Both the position numbers and the translations under genes were made by a program. The notes under the pieces are model-generated. The model did no database searches and had not been told where the DNA came from. It saw only the letters and a program-made list of their open reading frames with translations. This document shows positions 1-6,374 of a stretch of DNA of 6,470 bases, piece by piece. Origin of the DNA: Actinomycetota bacterium (lineage in GTDB: Bacteria > Actinomycetota > Actinomycetes > Nanopelagicales > Nanopelagicaceae); the NCBI GenBank assembly GCA_009704515.1, contig WLDZ01000059.1:1-6470 (forward strand), read 5' to 3'. Each line of letters starts with the position of its first letter. The stretch's first letter is position 1.

Positions 1-205
1 AGATAAAACCTACATCGACGAGTTCGACATCCATCTTGCCAATTTGTTCAGAGACAAAACGTGCAGAGCTCTGCAACTGGGGGAGCAGGTTAGGAAACTG
101 TGGCCAATATGTACCTAGGCCACCAGCAACCAAACCAACTTTGATTGCTTTCTGCGGACGTCGTGCTGGGATTAACCGCGCTGGCGGGGTTGGATTGAGG
201 GTCAT
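1..205 (-). CDS. L-fucose/L-arabinose isomerase-like protein, N-terminal part (runs off left edge)
   Basis: The first 68 codons of a gene whose remainder lies beyond the window. After a short basic, proline-rich lead (residues 1-20) comes a beta strand and glycine turn, KVGLVAGGLGTYWPQFPNLL at about residues 22-41, and a second strand ending VELVDVGFI. This opening (G-L-x-x-x-G-L-x-x-Y-W-P-Q-F) is what I recognise from the sugar isomerases related to L-fucose and L-arabinose isomerase (COG2407-like), which interconvert aldoses and ketoses in the cytoplasm using a divalent metal. The metal ligands and catalytic residues are in the missing part, so the substrate is unknown. The ATG lies only 2 bp after the permease stop, and the ribosome binding site AGAAGGG sits inside the permease gene with a 6-nt spacer, so translation is probably coupled. 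The plus-strand frame over the same region has no recognisable content. Family fairly sure; specificity not assignable. Confidence 0.75.
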   Translation of the reverse strand, partial: MTLNPTPPARLIPARRPQKAIKVGLVAGGLGTYWPQFPNLLPQLQSSARFVSEQIGKMDVELVDVGFI

Positions 206-207
206 AG

Positions 208-1188
208 CTAACCCTTCTGCGAAACGATCTTTTGGCGAATCTGATCGAATGAGACAGCTGCAATAAGCAGGATGCCTTGTGCGATACGTTGCCAGAAAGA
301 TGGAACATCGAGAAGGATGAGGCCGTTGTTAAGAACCTGAATAACAACTAGACCTAAAACTGTTCCAAGCAATGTTCCGCGACCACCGGCAAGACTTGCT
401 CCACCGAGAACGATTGCGGTAACAACTTCAAGCTCTAGGCCCTTTGCAGCGTTTGGATCTCCAGCAGAGAGCTGTGATGCAAGTACGGCGCCAGCAAGTG
501 CTGCAGAGACGCTAGAGAGCACGAAGGTAATAAAGAGAATACGGTTTGAACGAATACCTACAACACGAGCTGCGTTGGCATTAGCTCCAATTGCATAGAG
601 CGAGCGTCCATAAGAGGTGCGTCGTAGCGTAATGATTCCGATTGCTGCAAGAGCGGCAAAGATGATGATTGGAAGCGGGATGCTAAATGGCTGAGCTGTT
701 CCGAGCCATTCGAATCCGAACATCATTACTGTCTGGCCGTTTCCAGCAAGGAGTGCGACACCGTAAAGTGTTGCTAATCCACCAAGTGTTGTAATCAATG
801 AGTTGACACCAACAATAGTTACGAAGAAGCCGTTGATAACACCCAGAACTAAACCGAAGACAAGACATACTGCAAGACCAGTTGCGATGCCTCTATCGTT
901 TACAGTCTGCGCAAGAAGCATTCCTGAAACAGCTGCAGCAGATCCCACAGAGAGATCAACATGGCCAGCAATCATCAAGAAGGTACCTGGCACGCAGACG
1001 ATTCCTGTTACAGCAAGTGCTACGAGAATGTTCTTAAAGTTTTCGATATCTAAGAAGTACTCACTGGTGATAGAGAAGAAGAGCACCATCGCCAAGAGGA
1101 AGATAATGAGTGGCGCAGTTTGAGGAATTGAGAAGCTTTTTGAGCCCTTTGCCTCATCTGCTTTTACTTCGGTTGTTGACTTACTCAT
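208..1188 (-). CDS. CUT2-family sugar ABC transporter permease (RbsC-like)
   Basis: A 326-residue inner-membrane permease of the ribose/xylose/galactose type (BPD_transp_2 family), of normal length. A hydrophilic cytoplasmic start (1-22) is followed by hydrophobic segments at roughly 24-43, 52-75, 80-95, 102-125, 128-150, 170-188, 216-238, 253-270 and 273-315. Family hallmarks are AGHVDLSVGS at 74-83, the GRSLYAIGANANAARVVGI region at 194-212 that contacts the ATPase, and the TAIVLGGASLAGGRGT block at 257-272. It would form the membrane channel, probably as a dimer, with the double ATPase and binding protein encoded just upstream. The start ATG is 11 bp after the ATPase stop. Its GGAG ribosome site, 8 nt away, overlaps the last base of that stop codon (TAGGAG), which points to translational coupling. 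The sugar transported cannot be told from the permease. Confidence 0.95.
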   Translation of the reverse strand: MSKSTTEVKADEAKGSKSFSIPQTAPLIIFLLAMVLFFSITSEYFLDIENFKNILVALAVTGIVCVPGTFLMIAGHVDLSVGSAAAVSGMLLAQTVNDRGIATGLAVCLVFGLVLGVINGFFVTIVGVNSLITTLGGLATLYGVALLAGNGQTVMMFGFEWLGTAQPFSIPLPIIIFAALAAIGIITLRRTSYGRSLYAIGANANAARVVGIRSNRILFITFVLSSVSAALAGAVLASQLSAGDPNAAKGLELEVVTAIVLGGASLAGGRGTLLGTVLGLVVIQVLNNGLILLDVPSFWQRIAQGILLIAAVSFDQIRQKIVSQKG

Positions 1189-1199
1189 TTTCCATGCTC

Positions 1200-2684
1200 C
1201 TAACTAGATGCTGATACTAAAGATTGTGCATCAACGGAATCTCCGGTGAGCTCTGAAACAATTTTTCCTTTTGCCATCACGAGTGCGCGATCTGCAAGCA
1301 ATACAACTTCCTCGTAATCTGAAGTGGCGACCAGTACGGCCATATTGCTCTCTTTTGCTTGGCGACGAATGATTTCGTAGATGTCTCGACGAGCACCCAC
1401 ATCTACACCGCGAGTTGGTTCTACAAGAAGCAGGACCTTTACATTGGCCTCAAACCAACGCGCCAAGAGGACTTTCTGCTGGTTTCCACCTGAGAGAGTT
1501 GCAATCTCTTGGGTTGGGCCACTGCGCGAACTAATGCGAAGTGCCTCTGCCCAACGCTCGAAGGCTTTGAACTCTGTACGCTGATTTACGAAACCGATAG
1601 TCGACATCTTCTTCCAACAAGTAACGGCAAGGTTTTCGGCAACAGAACGAATTCCAAATGAACCTAGACGCTGACGATCGGCTGGCAAATAACCAATTCC
1701 AAATTCAGCAGAAGCCGCTGGAGACTTAGGTGAGAACTTTTCGCCAAAGATTTCAATCTCGCCACCTGTAACAGGGCGGAGACTGAAGACACTCTCTAAG
1801 ATTTCAGCGGTACCAGAACCGATTTTTCCGAAGAGGCAGACAACTTCACCTTCATTTACTGTCAGTGAGACATCTGAATAATCGAGACGGCTTGAAAGGT
1901 TATTGAGCTTCAAGGCGGGCTTGCTAGTTTTAACAGCTGCCGGACGAGCATTCTTTTCGCTCTCTTTACCGAGCATCGCTGCAACAAGGGCGGTACGGTC
2001 AATCTCAGAATTCTTAACAGTAAGCACAGAGTTTCCATCGCGAAGAACTTGTACGCGGTCGGCAACACGCGCCACCTCATCAAGGCGGTGGGTAATGTAA
2101 ATCATTCCCACACCTTGTGATTTGAGCTGATCCATAACAGTAAAGAGGCGATCAACCTCAACGCTAGAGAGCGCAGCAGTAGGTTCGTCGAGGACAAGTA
2201 CCTTGGCATTTTGAGTAAGTGCGCGAGCGATTTCAAGAAGTTGGCGCTCACCAACGCGGAGTGAGCCAGCGATAGCATCAACTGGGATTTTCACTTGCAG
2301 ACGATCAAGAATCTCTTGCGCCTTCTTCTCCATCTCTGACCAAGAGACGATGCCGCCAGAACCGGGCCATTGACCGAGAAAAATATTCTCAGCAACAGTA
2401 AGAGTTGGTGCATCGTTGAGCTCTTGGAAAATCATGCGGATGCCGAGTTGGCGCGCTTGATATACATCAAGACGCGCCAACTCAGTACCGTCAATCGAGA
2501 TAGTTCCACTCGAAGGCGGAATATCTCCAGCCAGAATTTTTACGAGAGTTGATTTTCCTGCACCGTTTTCACCGAGAAGTGCGAGCACCTCTCCTGAAGC
2601 TAGAGCAAGATCTACACCGTGTAGGACCTCCACGCCACTGTATGACTTACGGATGTCCTTTAGCTGTACTAAATCTTTTCCCAT
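1200..2684 (-). CDS. CUT2-family sugar ABC transporter ATP-binding protein with two fused nucleotide-binding domains (RbsA/MglA-like)
   Basis: About 494 residues, the usual length for fused double ATPases that energise ribose-type importers. Domain 1: Walker A GENGAGKST at 38-46, Q-loop Gln87, degenerate signature LRVGERQ at 142-148, Walker B VLVLDEPTA at 162-170, H-loop His199. Domain 2 (about 258-494): Walker A replaced by GKIGSGTAE at 286-294 without lysine, intact signature LSGGNQQK at 397-404, and Walker B LLLVEPTRGVD at 418-428, with Val421 where Asp is expected but Glu422 kept. So the ATP site made from domain 1 Walker motifs plus domain 2 signature looks competent, while the other looks degenerate. 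I start at the ATG at 2684, which has a weak SD (AAAGAACGG, 9 nt upstream) and fits the family's N-terminus. An in-frame GTG at 2705 would add 7 residues but has no SD. Confidence 0.94.
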   Translation of the reverse strand: MGKDLVQLKDIRKSYSGVEVLHGVDLALASGEVLALLGENGAGKSTLVKILAGDIPPSSGTISIDGTELARLDVYQARQLGIRMIFQELNDAPTLTVAENIFLGQWPGSGGIVSWSEMEKKAQEILDRLQVKIPVDAIAGSLRVGERQLLEIARALTQNAKVLVLDEPTAALSSVEVDRLFTVMDQLKSQGVGMIYITHRLDEVARVADRVQVLRDGNSVLTVKNSEIDRTALVAAMLGKESEKNARPAAVKTSKPALKLNNLSSRLDYSDVSLTVNEGEVVCLFGKIGSGTAEILESVFSLRPVTGGEIEIFGEKFSPKSPAASAEFGIGYLPADRQRLGSFGIRSVAENLAVTCWKKMSTIGFVNQRTEFKAFERWAEALRISSRSGPTQEIATLSGGNQQKVLLARWFEANVKVLLLVEPTRGVDVGARRDIYEIIRRQAKESNMAVLVATSDYEEVVLLADRALVMAKGKIVSELTGDSVDAQSLVSASS

Positions 2685-2693
2685 TAAATCTGA

Positions 2694-2702
2694 CCGTTCT
2701 TT
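2694..2702 (-). promoter_or_regulatory. Weak ribosome binding site deciding the ATPase start
   Basis: Reading on the minus strand, AAAGAACGG lies 9 nt before the ATG at 2684. It is a poor Shine-Dalgarno match, but it is better than anything ahead of the alternative GTG at 2705, where the upstream bases are AT-rich with no purine tract. A weak site here, against stronger sites for the other genes, would limit ATPase synthesis relative to binding protein. Confidence 0.4.
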
Positions 2703-2732
2703 CACTAGTAATAAACAACGTACTTTTCAATT

Positions 2733-2754
2733 ACATCGTACTTTCGCACGATGC
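2733..2754 (-). promoter_or_regulatory. Intergenic RNA hairpin with GAAA tetraloop between binding protein and ATPase genes
   Basis: On the transcript, GCATCGTGC pairs with GTACGATGT around a GAAA loop: nine stacked pairs, including two G-U wobbles, closed by a GNRA tetraloop. It begins about 28 nt after the binding-protein stop and ends about 48 nt before the ATPase ATG. No uridine run follows, so it does not look like a full rho-independent terminator. In many binding-protein-dependent transport operons such hairpins protect the 3' end of the binding-protein message or cause partial attenuation, giving an excess of binding protein over membrane components. That role is inferred here. Confidence 0.55.
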
Positions 2755-2782
2755 GCATTTATTGCAATTTACTTCAAGGTGC

Positions 2783-3799
2783 TTACTTACAAGCAGGGAC
2801 CTTAAAGTTCTTGTCAATGTTTGCTGCGTTGATTGATACGTGCTTGATCTTGAGCTGGAATGGAACTTTCTTACCCTTGATTAGATCAAGAAGGTAAGGA
2901 ACACCAATCTCGCCGTAACGCTCTGGGTAGTAAGCAGTTGATCCGATCCAGTTTGGATTGGTCTTGATATCGCACCAAGCTGAAGCTGATGCACCCTGAC
3001 CTGCTCCGTAGAGATCCTTTTCGCGTCCAACAGCCTTAGCAGCTGAGAATGCTCCCTGGATTCCTTCGTCGTTGATTGCAACAACGATGACCTTATCTTT
3101 ACCTGGAAGTGTTGTAAGCGCGTCCTTCATCTTATCAAGTGCGAGATCAAGGCGACCAGCATCAAGCTTCTTTAGCTTAGGTGCGATAACTCCTGCTCCA
3201 CAGATGCTTTCGAATCCTGAACGGTATCCGCCCATACGAGCTTCGTTAACAAGTCCTACACCGAAATCTTCAAGTGAGATAAATGCATCGAATTCGCAAT
3301 TGAACTTTGTCTTAAAGAACTTACCAAGTGCTTCACCTGCAACGAAGCCAGCCTTTGAGTTGTTTGCACCCATGAAAGCTGTCTGGCATGGATCTTGTTC
3401 GATATCAATTGAGATAACAGGAACATTTGGTCCAGCCTTACAAATTGCAGCTGCTGCATCAGATACAGCGTTGAAGTTCAGGTATCCCTGTACTTTCTTA
3501 AGCTTGAATGTCTTTGCACACTCAAGTGCCTTTGCTGCAGAGAGCTTGCCATCGCAATAAACAAGCGTTGCGCCAGCCTTCTTTGCTTCGCGACGAACTG
3601 AATCGCCGACATCCTTACCGAAACCAATTGCATCATCAAGACCGATGTAACCGATTGTGATTCCTTTGCCGTAACCTGGCTGTGCCTTACGGAAATTTAC
3701 ATCCGCAGCAGTTGCAGGAATAACACTTGTGCCGAGCATTGTTGCTGTAGCAATTGATGCCACAACTCCAAGAAGCACTTTCTTAGAAGTGATCTTCAT
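2783..3799 (-). CDS. Extracytoplasmic sugar-binding protein of a CUT2 ABC importer (Peripla_BP_4 / ribose-binding-like)
   Basis: A 338-residue secreted solute-binding protein. The first 32 residues form a Sec signal peptide: basic MKITSKK, a hydrophobic core at 8-28, and a likely cleavage site after ATAA at about residue 32. No lipobox cysteine follows, so it may be soluble or held in some other way. The mature protein begins a type I periplasmic-binding fold: strand TIGYIGLDD at 48-56, PVISIDIEQ at 127-135, the hinge-region NDEGIQGAFSAAKAVG at 243-258, and the C-terminal STAYYPERYGEIGVPYLLDLIKG block at 287-309 typical of pentose/hexose binders. Eight cysteines (82, 94, 120, 138, 168, 200, 276, 337) are unusually many for this family and could form disulfides. 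It is first in the transporter operon. The AGAAAGG ribosome site is 12 nt before the ATG, a long but usable spacer. The ligand is unknown. Confidence 0.93.
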   Translation of the reverse strand: MKITSKKVLLGVVASIATATMLGTSVIPATAADVNFRKAQPGYGKGITIGYIGLDDAIGFGKDVGDSVRREAKKAGATLVYCDGKLSAAKALECAKTFKLKKVQGYLNFNAVSDAAAAICKAGPNVPVISIDIEQDPCQTAFMGANNSKAGFVAGEALGKFFKTKFNCEFDAFISLEDFGVGLVNEARMGGYRSGFESICGAGVIAPKLKKLDAGRLDLALDKMKDALTTLPGKDKVIVVAINDEGIQGAFSAAKAVGREKDLYGAGQGASASAWCDIKTNPNWIGSTAYYPERYGEIGVPYLLDLIKGKKVPFQLKIKHVSINAANIDKNFKVPACK

Positions 3800-3875
3800 A
3801 CTGGATTGTTACCTTTCTCTACTCATTGTCTGGGCGGGTAGTTCCAGGAAAGGTAATTCCTAAAGCCCCCGTGTG

Positions 3876-3891
3876 TGGGAATCGTTTCCAA
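3876..3891. promoter_or_regulatory. LacI-family operator upstream of the transporter operon
   Basis: The 16-bp site reads TGGGAATCGTTTCCAA on the plus strand, or TTGGAAACGATTCCCA in the direction of transcription. It is an imperfect palindrome with GGAA/TTCC arms around a central CG, the classic architecture of LacI/GalR-family operators. It overlaps the proposed -10 region of the binding-protein promoter, so a bound repressor would block RNA polymerase. The half-site TGGAAAC recurs exactly in the palindrome in front of the enolase-family gene at 6375-6388. Confidence 0.65.
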
Positions 3892-3909
3892 TTTTGGGGT
3901 GACTGTCAA
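3881..3909 (-). promoter_or_regulatory. Promoter of the transporter operon (consensus -35)
   Basis: On the minus strand a perfect -35 TTGACA (3909-3904) is followed after 17 bp by AACGAT (3886-3881), a weak -10 (3 of 6 matches) lying inside the LacI-type operator. This would give a leader of roughly 75 nt before the binding-protein ATG. The -35 is convincing; the -10 is less so, and the start site is a guess. Confidence 0.5.
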
Positions 3910-3950
3910 GGACTATCGCCAAATGAGTCCAAATCGTTATCAAAGCAATG

Positions 3951-3970
3951 CCCGCGTAAATAAGCGCGGG
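3951..3970 (-). terminator. Probable terminator hairpin after the SGNH hydrolase gene
   Basis: CCCGCG and CGCGGG form a perfect 6-bp all-GC stem around an 8-nt AT-rich loop, beginning 43 nt after the hydrolase stop codon. On the minus-strand transcript it is followed by CAUUGCUUUG, which is uridine-rich only in part, so termination may be imperfect or factor-assisted. Its place between the hydrolase gene and the promoter of the transporter operon fits a unit boundary. The rest of the 3800-4013 gap holds the promoter and operator; I see no small gene there. Confidence 0.5.
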
Positions 3971-4013
3971 AAGATTGAACAGATTTCAATTCATGCGTGC
4001 GGCGAAAAGGAAT

Positions 4014-5153
4014 TTATAACGAATTGATAAAGGCCTTCTGCGCGTTCGCGAAACGATCAGCCATAAGGCGGTAGCCGGCGCTATTGGGATGCAGCTTGTC
4101 TGGCAGGTTGCCTTCATCGCTGGCACCGAAGAGTGTCAAGCCATCCATAAAGTGAAGATTCTTATCGCCACGCTTCGCAACAACTTCCTCTAAGAGTTCA
4201 CGAGTGCGTTGCAGAGTCAGAGCACCTGCCGCAAATTCTTCAGGTCGCTCTTTACCAAAGAGTTTGGCTCCATCAATCATTGTTGGTCCAGGTGTCTCTT
4301 CATGGAATGGGCACCAGATCGCAGAGATAATAATGATTGGTGTAACAGGTGCGCTCTCGCGCAAAATATCTAGGAAGTTATGAACGGCTGGAATAAATGC
4401 CCGTTCACGCATTGAATCCGCGTTAACGATATTGATGCCGAGTTTGAGGGTAATGACATCTGCAGGAAGTGCAGCCATGGAGCGCGCCACAAAACCATCA
4501 AGCTGACATTGGCCCGCGAGACCAAAATTTGTAATGTTGAGATTGAGAAGTTGTGCTGCTCGAAGCGCCCAAGCATCCATCGGACGATCGGCTTCGATAC
4601 ATTGGCTAATCGAACTTCCGTAATGCAACCAGCGCTTACGTGAATCAATAGGGGCCGAAATAATTTCACTTGTTGCAGTCACTTCTGCAATTTCAACAAT
4701 CGCAGATGTTGGTAGCCATATTTCAATATTCTTTGAATCAGTACCGAGTCCAGAGAACTTGAGATTGTCGATCTCGCCTACTTCGAGAGTTTCAACGAAT
4801 ACAGATGGAGCAGTTGCAGTGAGGCGAAGTATGTTTCCATTTTCTGCATGCTGGGTTTGGCTTTCAACTCCATTAATCAATAAATCAAAAGCGGCTGGGC
4901 GAACAACATCTGCGATACCAGTAATGACTAGGCGAGAAACGCGCACCTTTAGATTGATTTCATCGGCCGATGTTGTAAAGCGCAGACGGACCCCAGATGG
5001 GAACTTGGAGAAGCGATCGATTGCGCCATCAGCAAATTGGTTGATAGTCCAATCTGGCAAACGACGCGGAGTTATCCAACCATCGCTATCTTCTTCAAAG
5101 CCAAGCGCACCGACAACTTCAATCACGCTATCTTTAATTGAGTAAGCGAACAT
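4014..5153 (-). CDS. Two-domain SGNH/GDSL-family hydrolase (SsfX3-like esterase/deacylase)
   Basis: 379 residues without a signal peptide or membrane segment, so apparently cytoplasmic. Residues about 1-165 form a beta-rich N-terminal domain with no catalytic motif that I recognise, comparable to the jelly-roll domain ahead of some carbohydrate esterases. The SGNH domain spans about 172-379. Block I is WLHYGSSIS at 175-183, with Ser181 as probable nucleophile. Block II is NFGLAG at 209-214. Block III is LKLGIN at 236-241, with Asn241 in the oxyanion hole. Block V is DKLHPNSAGY at 352-361, giving Asp352 and His355. All four SGNH residues are therefore present. Enzymes of this kind hydrolyse O-acyl esters, often on sugars. 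The gene lies 46 bp after the enolase-family gene, has a strong ribosome site (AAGGGGAG, 6-nt spacer), and is probably co-transcribed with it. A role in deacylating the imported substrate is inferred; a lactonase-like activity is a less likely alternative. Confidence 0.88.
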   Translation of the reverse strand: MFAYSIKDSVIEVVGALGFEEDSDGWITPRRLPDWTINQFADGAIDRFSKFPSGVRLRFTTSADEINLKVRVSRLVITGIADVVRPAAFDLLINGVESQTQHAENGNILRLTATAPSVFVETLEVGEIDNLKFSGLGTDSKNIEIWLPTSAIVEIAEVTATSEIISAPIDSRKRWLHYGSSISQCIEADRPMDAWALRAAQLLNLNITNFGLAGQCQLDGFVARSMAALPADVITLKLGINIVNADSMRERAFIPAVHNFLDILRESAPVTPIIIISAIWCPFHEETPGPTMIDGAKLFGKERPEEFAAGALTLQRTRELLEEVVAKRGDKNLHFMDGLTLFGASDEGNLPDKLHPNSAGYRLMADRFANAQKAFINSL

Positions 5154-5159
5154 TTCGAG

Positions 5160-5167
5160 CTCCCCTT
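5160..5167 (-). promoter_or_regulatory. Strong ribosome binding site of the SGNH hydrolase
   Basis: AAGGGGAG on the minus strand, 6 nt before the ATG at 5153, confirms that start. It is the best Shine-Dalgarno match in the window. The 46-bp gap holding it shows no promoter, which supports co-transcription with the upstream enolase-family gene. Confidence 0.6.
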
Positions 5168-5199
5168 AAATAGGTAATTTTGTCATTGCGCGCTACGAA

Positions 5200-6330
5200 C
5201 TACTTTGCTTCGGTGACTCTTTCAGAGATTCTGTATTTCTTAATGTAGTCGCGATCGAGTTCCCAGCCAAGACCCGGATTATCGGTCAAGGTGAGATTAC
5301 CGTCCTTGAGCTGTGGTCGATTTGCAATGATGTTGTGCCAGATTGGATCGCGCTTTGGGTGGAAGTTCTCGAGATAAGTTCCGTGAGGAATAGATGCAAG
5401 AAGGTGAGAGGCAACCTGTGGTTCTTCATGGTGAGCCATCTTTACATCGTAGACAGTCGCCATAGCAGCGACGCGGCGCCATTCAGTAGGACCGCCAGAC
5501 CAAGAGGAATCGAAGTTACAGAAATCAATTGATCCTGTCTCCATCAAATCGCGGCAACCTGCTGCAGAGAGCTCTGTTTGACCAGCGCAGACAGGAACGC
5601 TGCCCATATAACGAACATCGCGCATTGCACGTCGATCGTTCTGCCAAATGCAAGGCTCTTCAAACCACAATAAGTTGTCGTCTTCCACAAGGTGTGAGAA
5701 TTTAACTGCTTGCTCGACTGTATATCCCTGATTTGCATCAACTGCGATGCGGAACTTATCGCCACCTGCGCGACGAGCTTCTTTAAAGCGCTTGGCATCT
5801 TCCTCAGGAGTGAGGCCACCAATCTTAAATTTCATACCTGCATACTGTTGATCAAGTAGATATTCGACTTCTTCCTTGATTGTCATATCACTGCCGTAGT
5901 ACCCGCCGATTGTGATTACTGGAATTGTGTTGCGGTATCCACCCCAGAGCTTCCAGAGTGGAGTTTCGAGTGCGCGTCCCACGAGATCCCAAAGAGTGAC
6001 GTCGATTGAAGCTGTTGCAACTAATCCGAGGCGACGATCACGCAAAATATCCCAAGTAGCAGGGCGTGTGAGTTCCCAACATTTTTCAATGGCAGATGCA
6101 TCTTGACCAATAAGCAAGGGAGCAAGCTCTTCGTGAATGATGTTGTCGATTTCCATCAAACCTGCATCTTCATCACCTGCATAGGCTTCACCAACAACAC
6201 CAGAGGCGGTATGAATTCGAGTAACAATCGTTGAGCGGTGGGTCATCTTGTAATGGCTGCCGCGATAGACAGTTTCAAGTGGCACTCGGATCGCTTCAGT
6301 CTCAATCTTCGTGATTGTTAGGTCCTTCAT
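5200..6330 (-). CDS. Enolase-superfamily enzyme, mandelate racemase/muconate lactonizing type (probable sugar-acid dehydratase or cycloisomerase)
   Basis: 376 residues, normal for the superfamily. A capping domain (about 1-125) precedes a TIM-barrel domain. The acid/base lysine motif is KFK at 167-169 in GMKFKIGG. Metal ligands are Asp198 (AVDANQGY) and Glu224 (WFEEP). The third ligand position reads CAGQTELS, with Gln251 where Glu is usual and Glu253 two residues on. Asp274 (CNFDSSW) and His301 or His300 (KMAHHEEP) match the His-Asp dyad of the mandelate racemase subgroup. Such enzymes abstract the proton next to a carboxylate, with Mg2+ stabilising the enediolate; in sugar operons they are mostly acid-sugar dehydratases or lactone cycloisomerases. 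The start has AGAGAGG 8 nt upstream. It is first in its transcript, under a LacI-type operator, with the SGNH hydrolase after it. The exact substrate cannot be assigned. Confidence 0.9.
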   Translation of the reverse strand: MKDLTITKIETEAIRVPLETVYRGSHYKMTHRSTIVTRIHTASGVVGEAYAGDEDAGLMEIDNIIHEELAPLLIGQDASAIEKCWELTRPATWDILRDRRLGLVATASIDVTLWDLVGRALETPLWKLWGGYRNTIPVITIGGYYGSDMTIKEEVEYLLDQQYAGMKFKIGGLTPEEDAKRFKEARRAGGDKFRIAVDANQGYTVEQAVKFSHLVEDDNLLWFEEPCIWQNDRRAMRDVRYMGSVPVCAGQTELSAAGCRDLMETGSIDFCNFDSSWSGGPTEWRRVAAMATVYDVKMAHHEEPQVASHLLASIPHGTYLENFHPKRDPIWHNIIANRPQLKDGNLTLTDNPGLGWELDRDYIKKYRISERVTEAK

Positions 6331-6374
6331 GGGTGGTGCCTCTCTTGCGCTGGGGTTATTTTAAATATGGTTTC

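Noticed and set aside
36..266. Plus-strand open frame of 76 codons at the left edge
   Set aside because: It covers the isomerase start and the permease end. The minus-strand isomerase frame is recognisable by its motifs and has a good ribosome site, so the plus frame is a shadow.
90..347. Minus-strand open frame of 85 codons overlapping the permease end
   Set aside because: Same strand but a different frame from both the permease and the isomerase; Ser/Arg-rich translation without a motif.
2685..2705. GTG at 2705 as the ATPase start
   Set aside because: No Shine-Dalgarno sequence precedes it, and the ATG at 2684 better fits the usual family N-terminus.
3072..3560. Plus-strand open frame of 162 codons
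   Set aside because: It lies wholly antisense to the binding-protein gene, has low-complexity Ser/Ala/Pro content and no recognisable domain; a shadow frame.
3846..3861. AGGAA-N6-TTCCT dyad in the binding-protein leader as a third operator
   Set aside because: The arms resemble the operator but the spacer is 6 instead of 4 and lacks the central CG; it lies downstream of the promoter and could be chance. A weak site cannot be ruled out.
3951..3970. GC-rich inverted repeat as a mobile-element end or CRISPR repeat unit
   Set aside because: There is only one copy, with no transposase or repeat array nearby; its position after a stop codon fits a terminator.
4759..5145. Plus-strand open frame of 128 codons
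   Set aside because: Antisense to the SGNH hydrolase N-terminal domain, Arg/Ser-rich, no motif and no convincing ribosome site.
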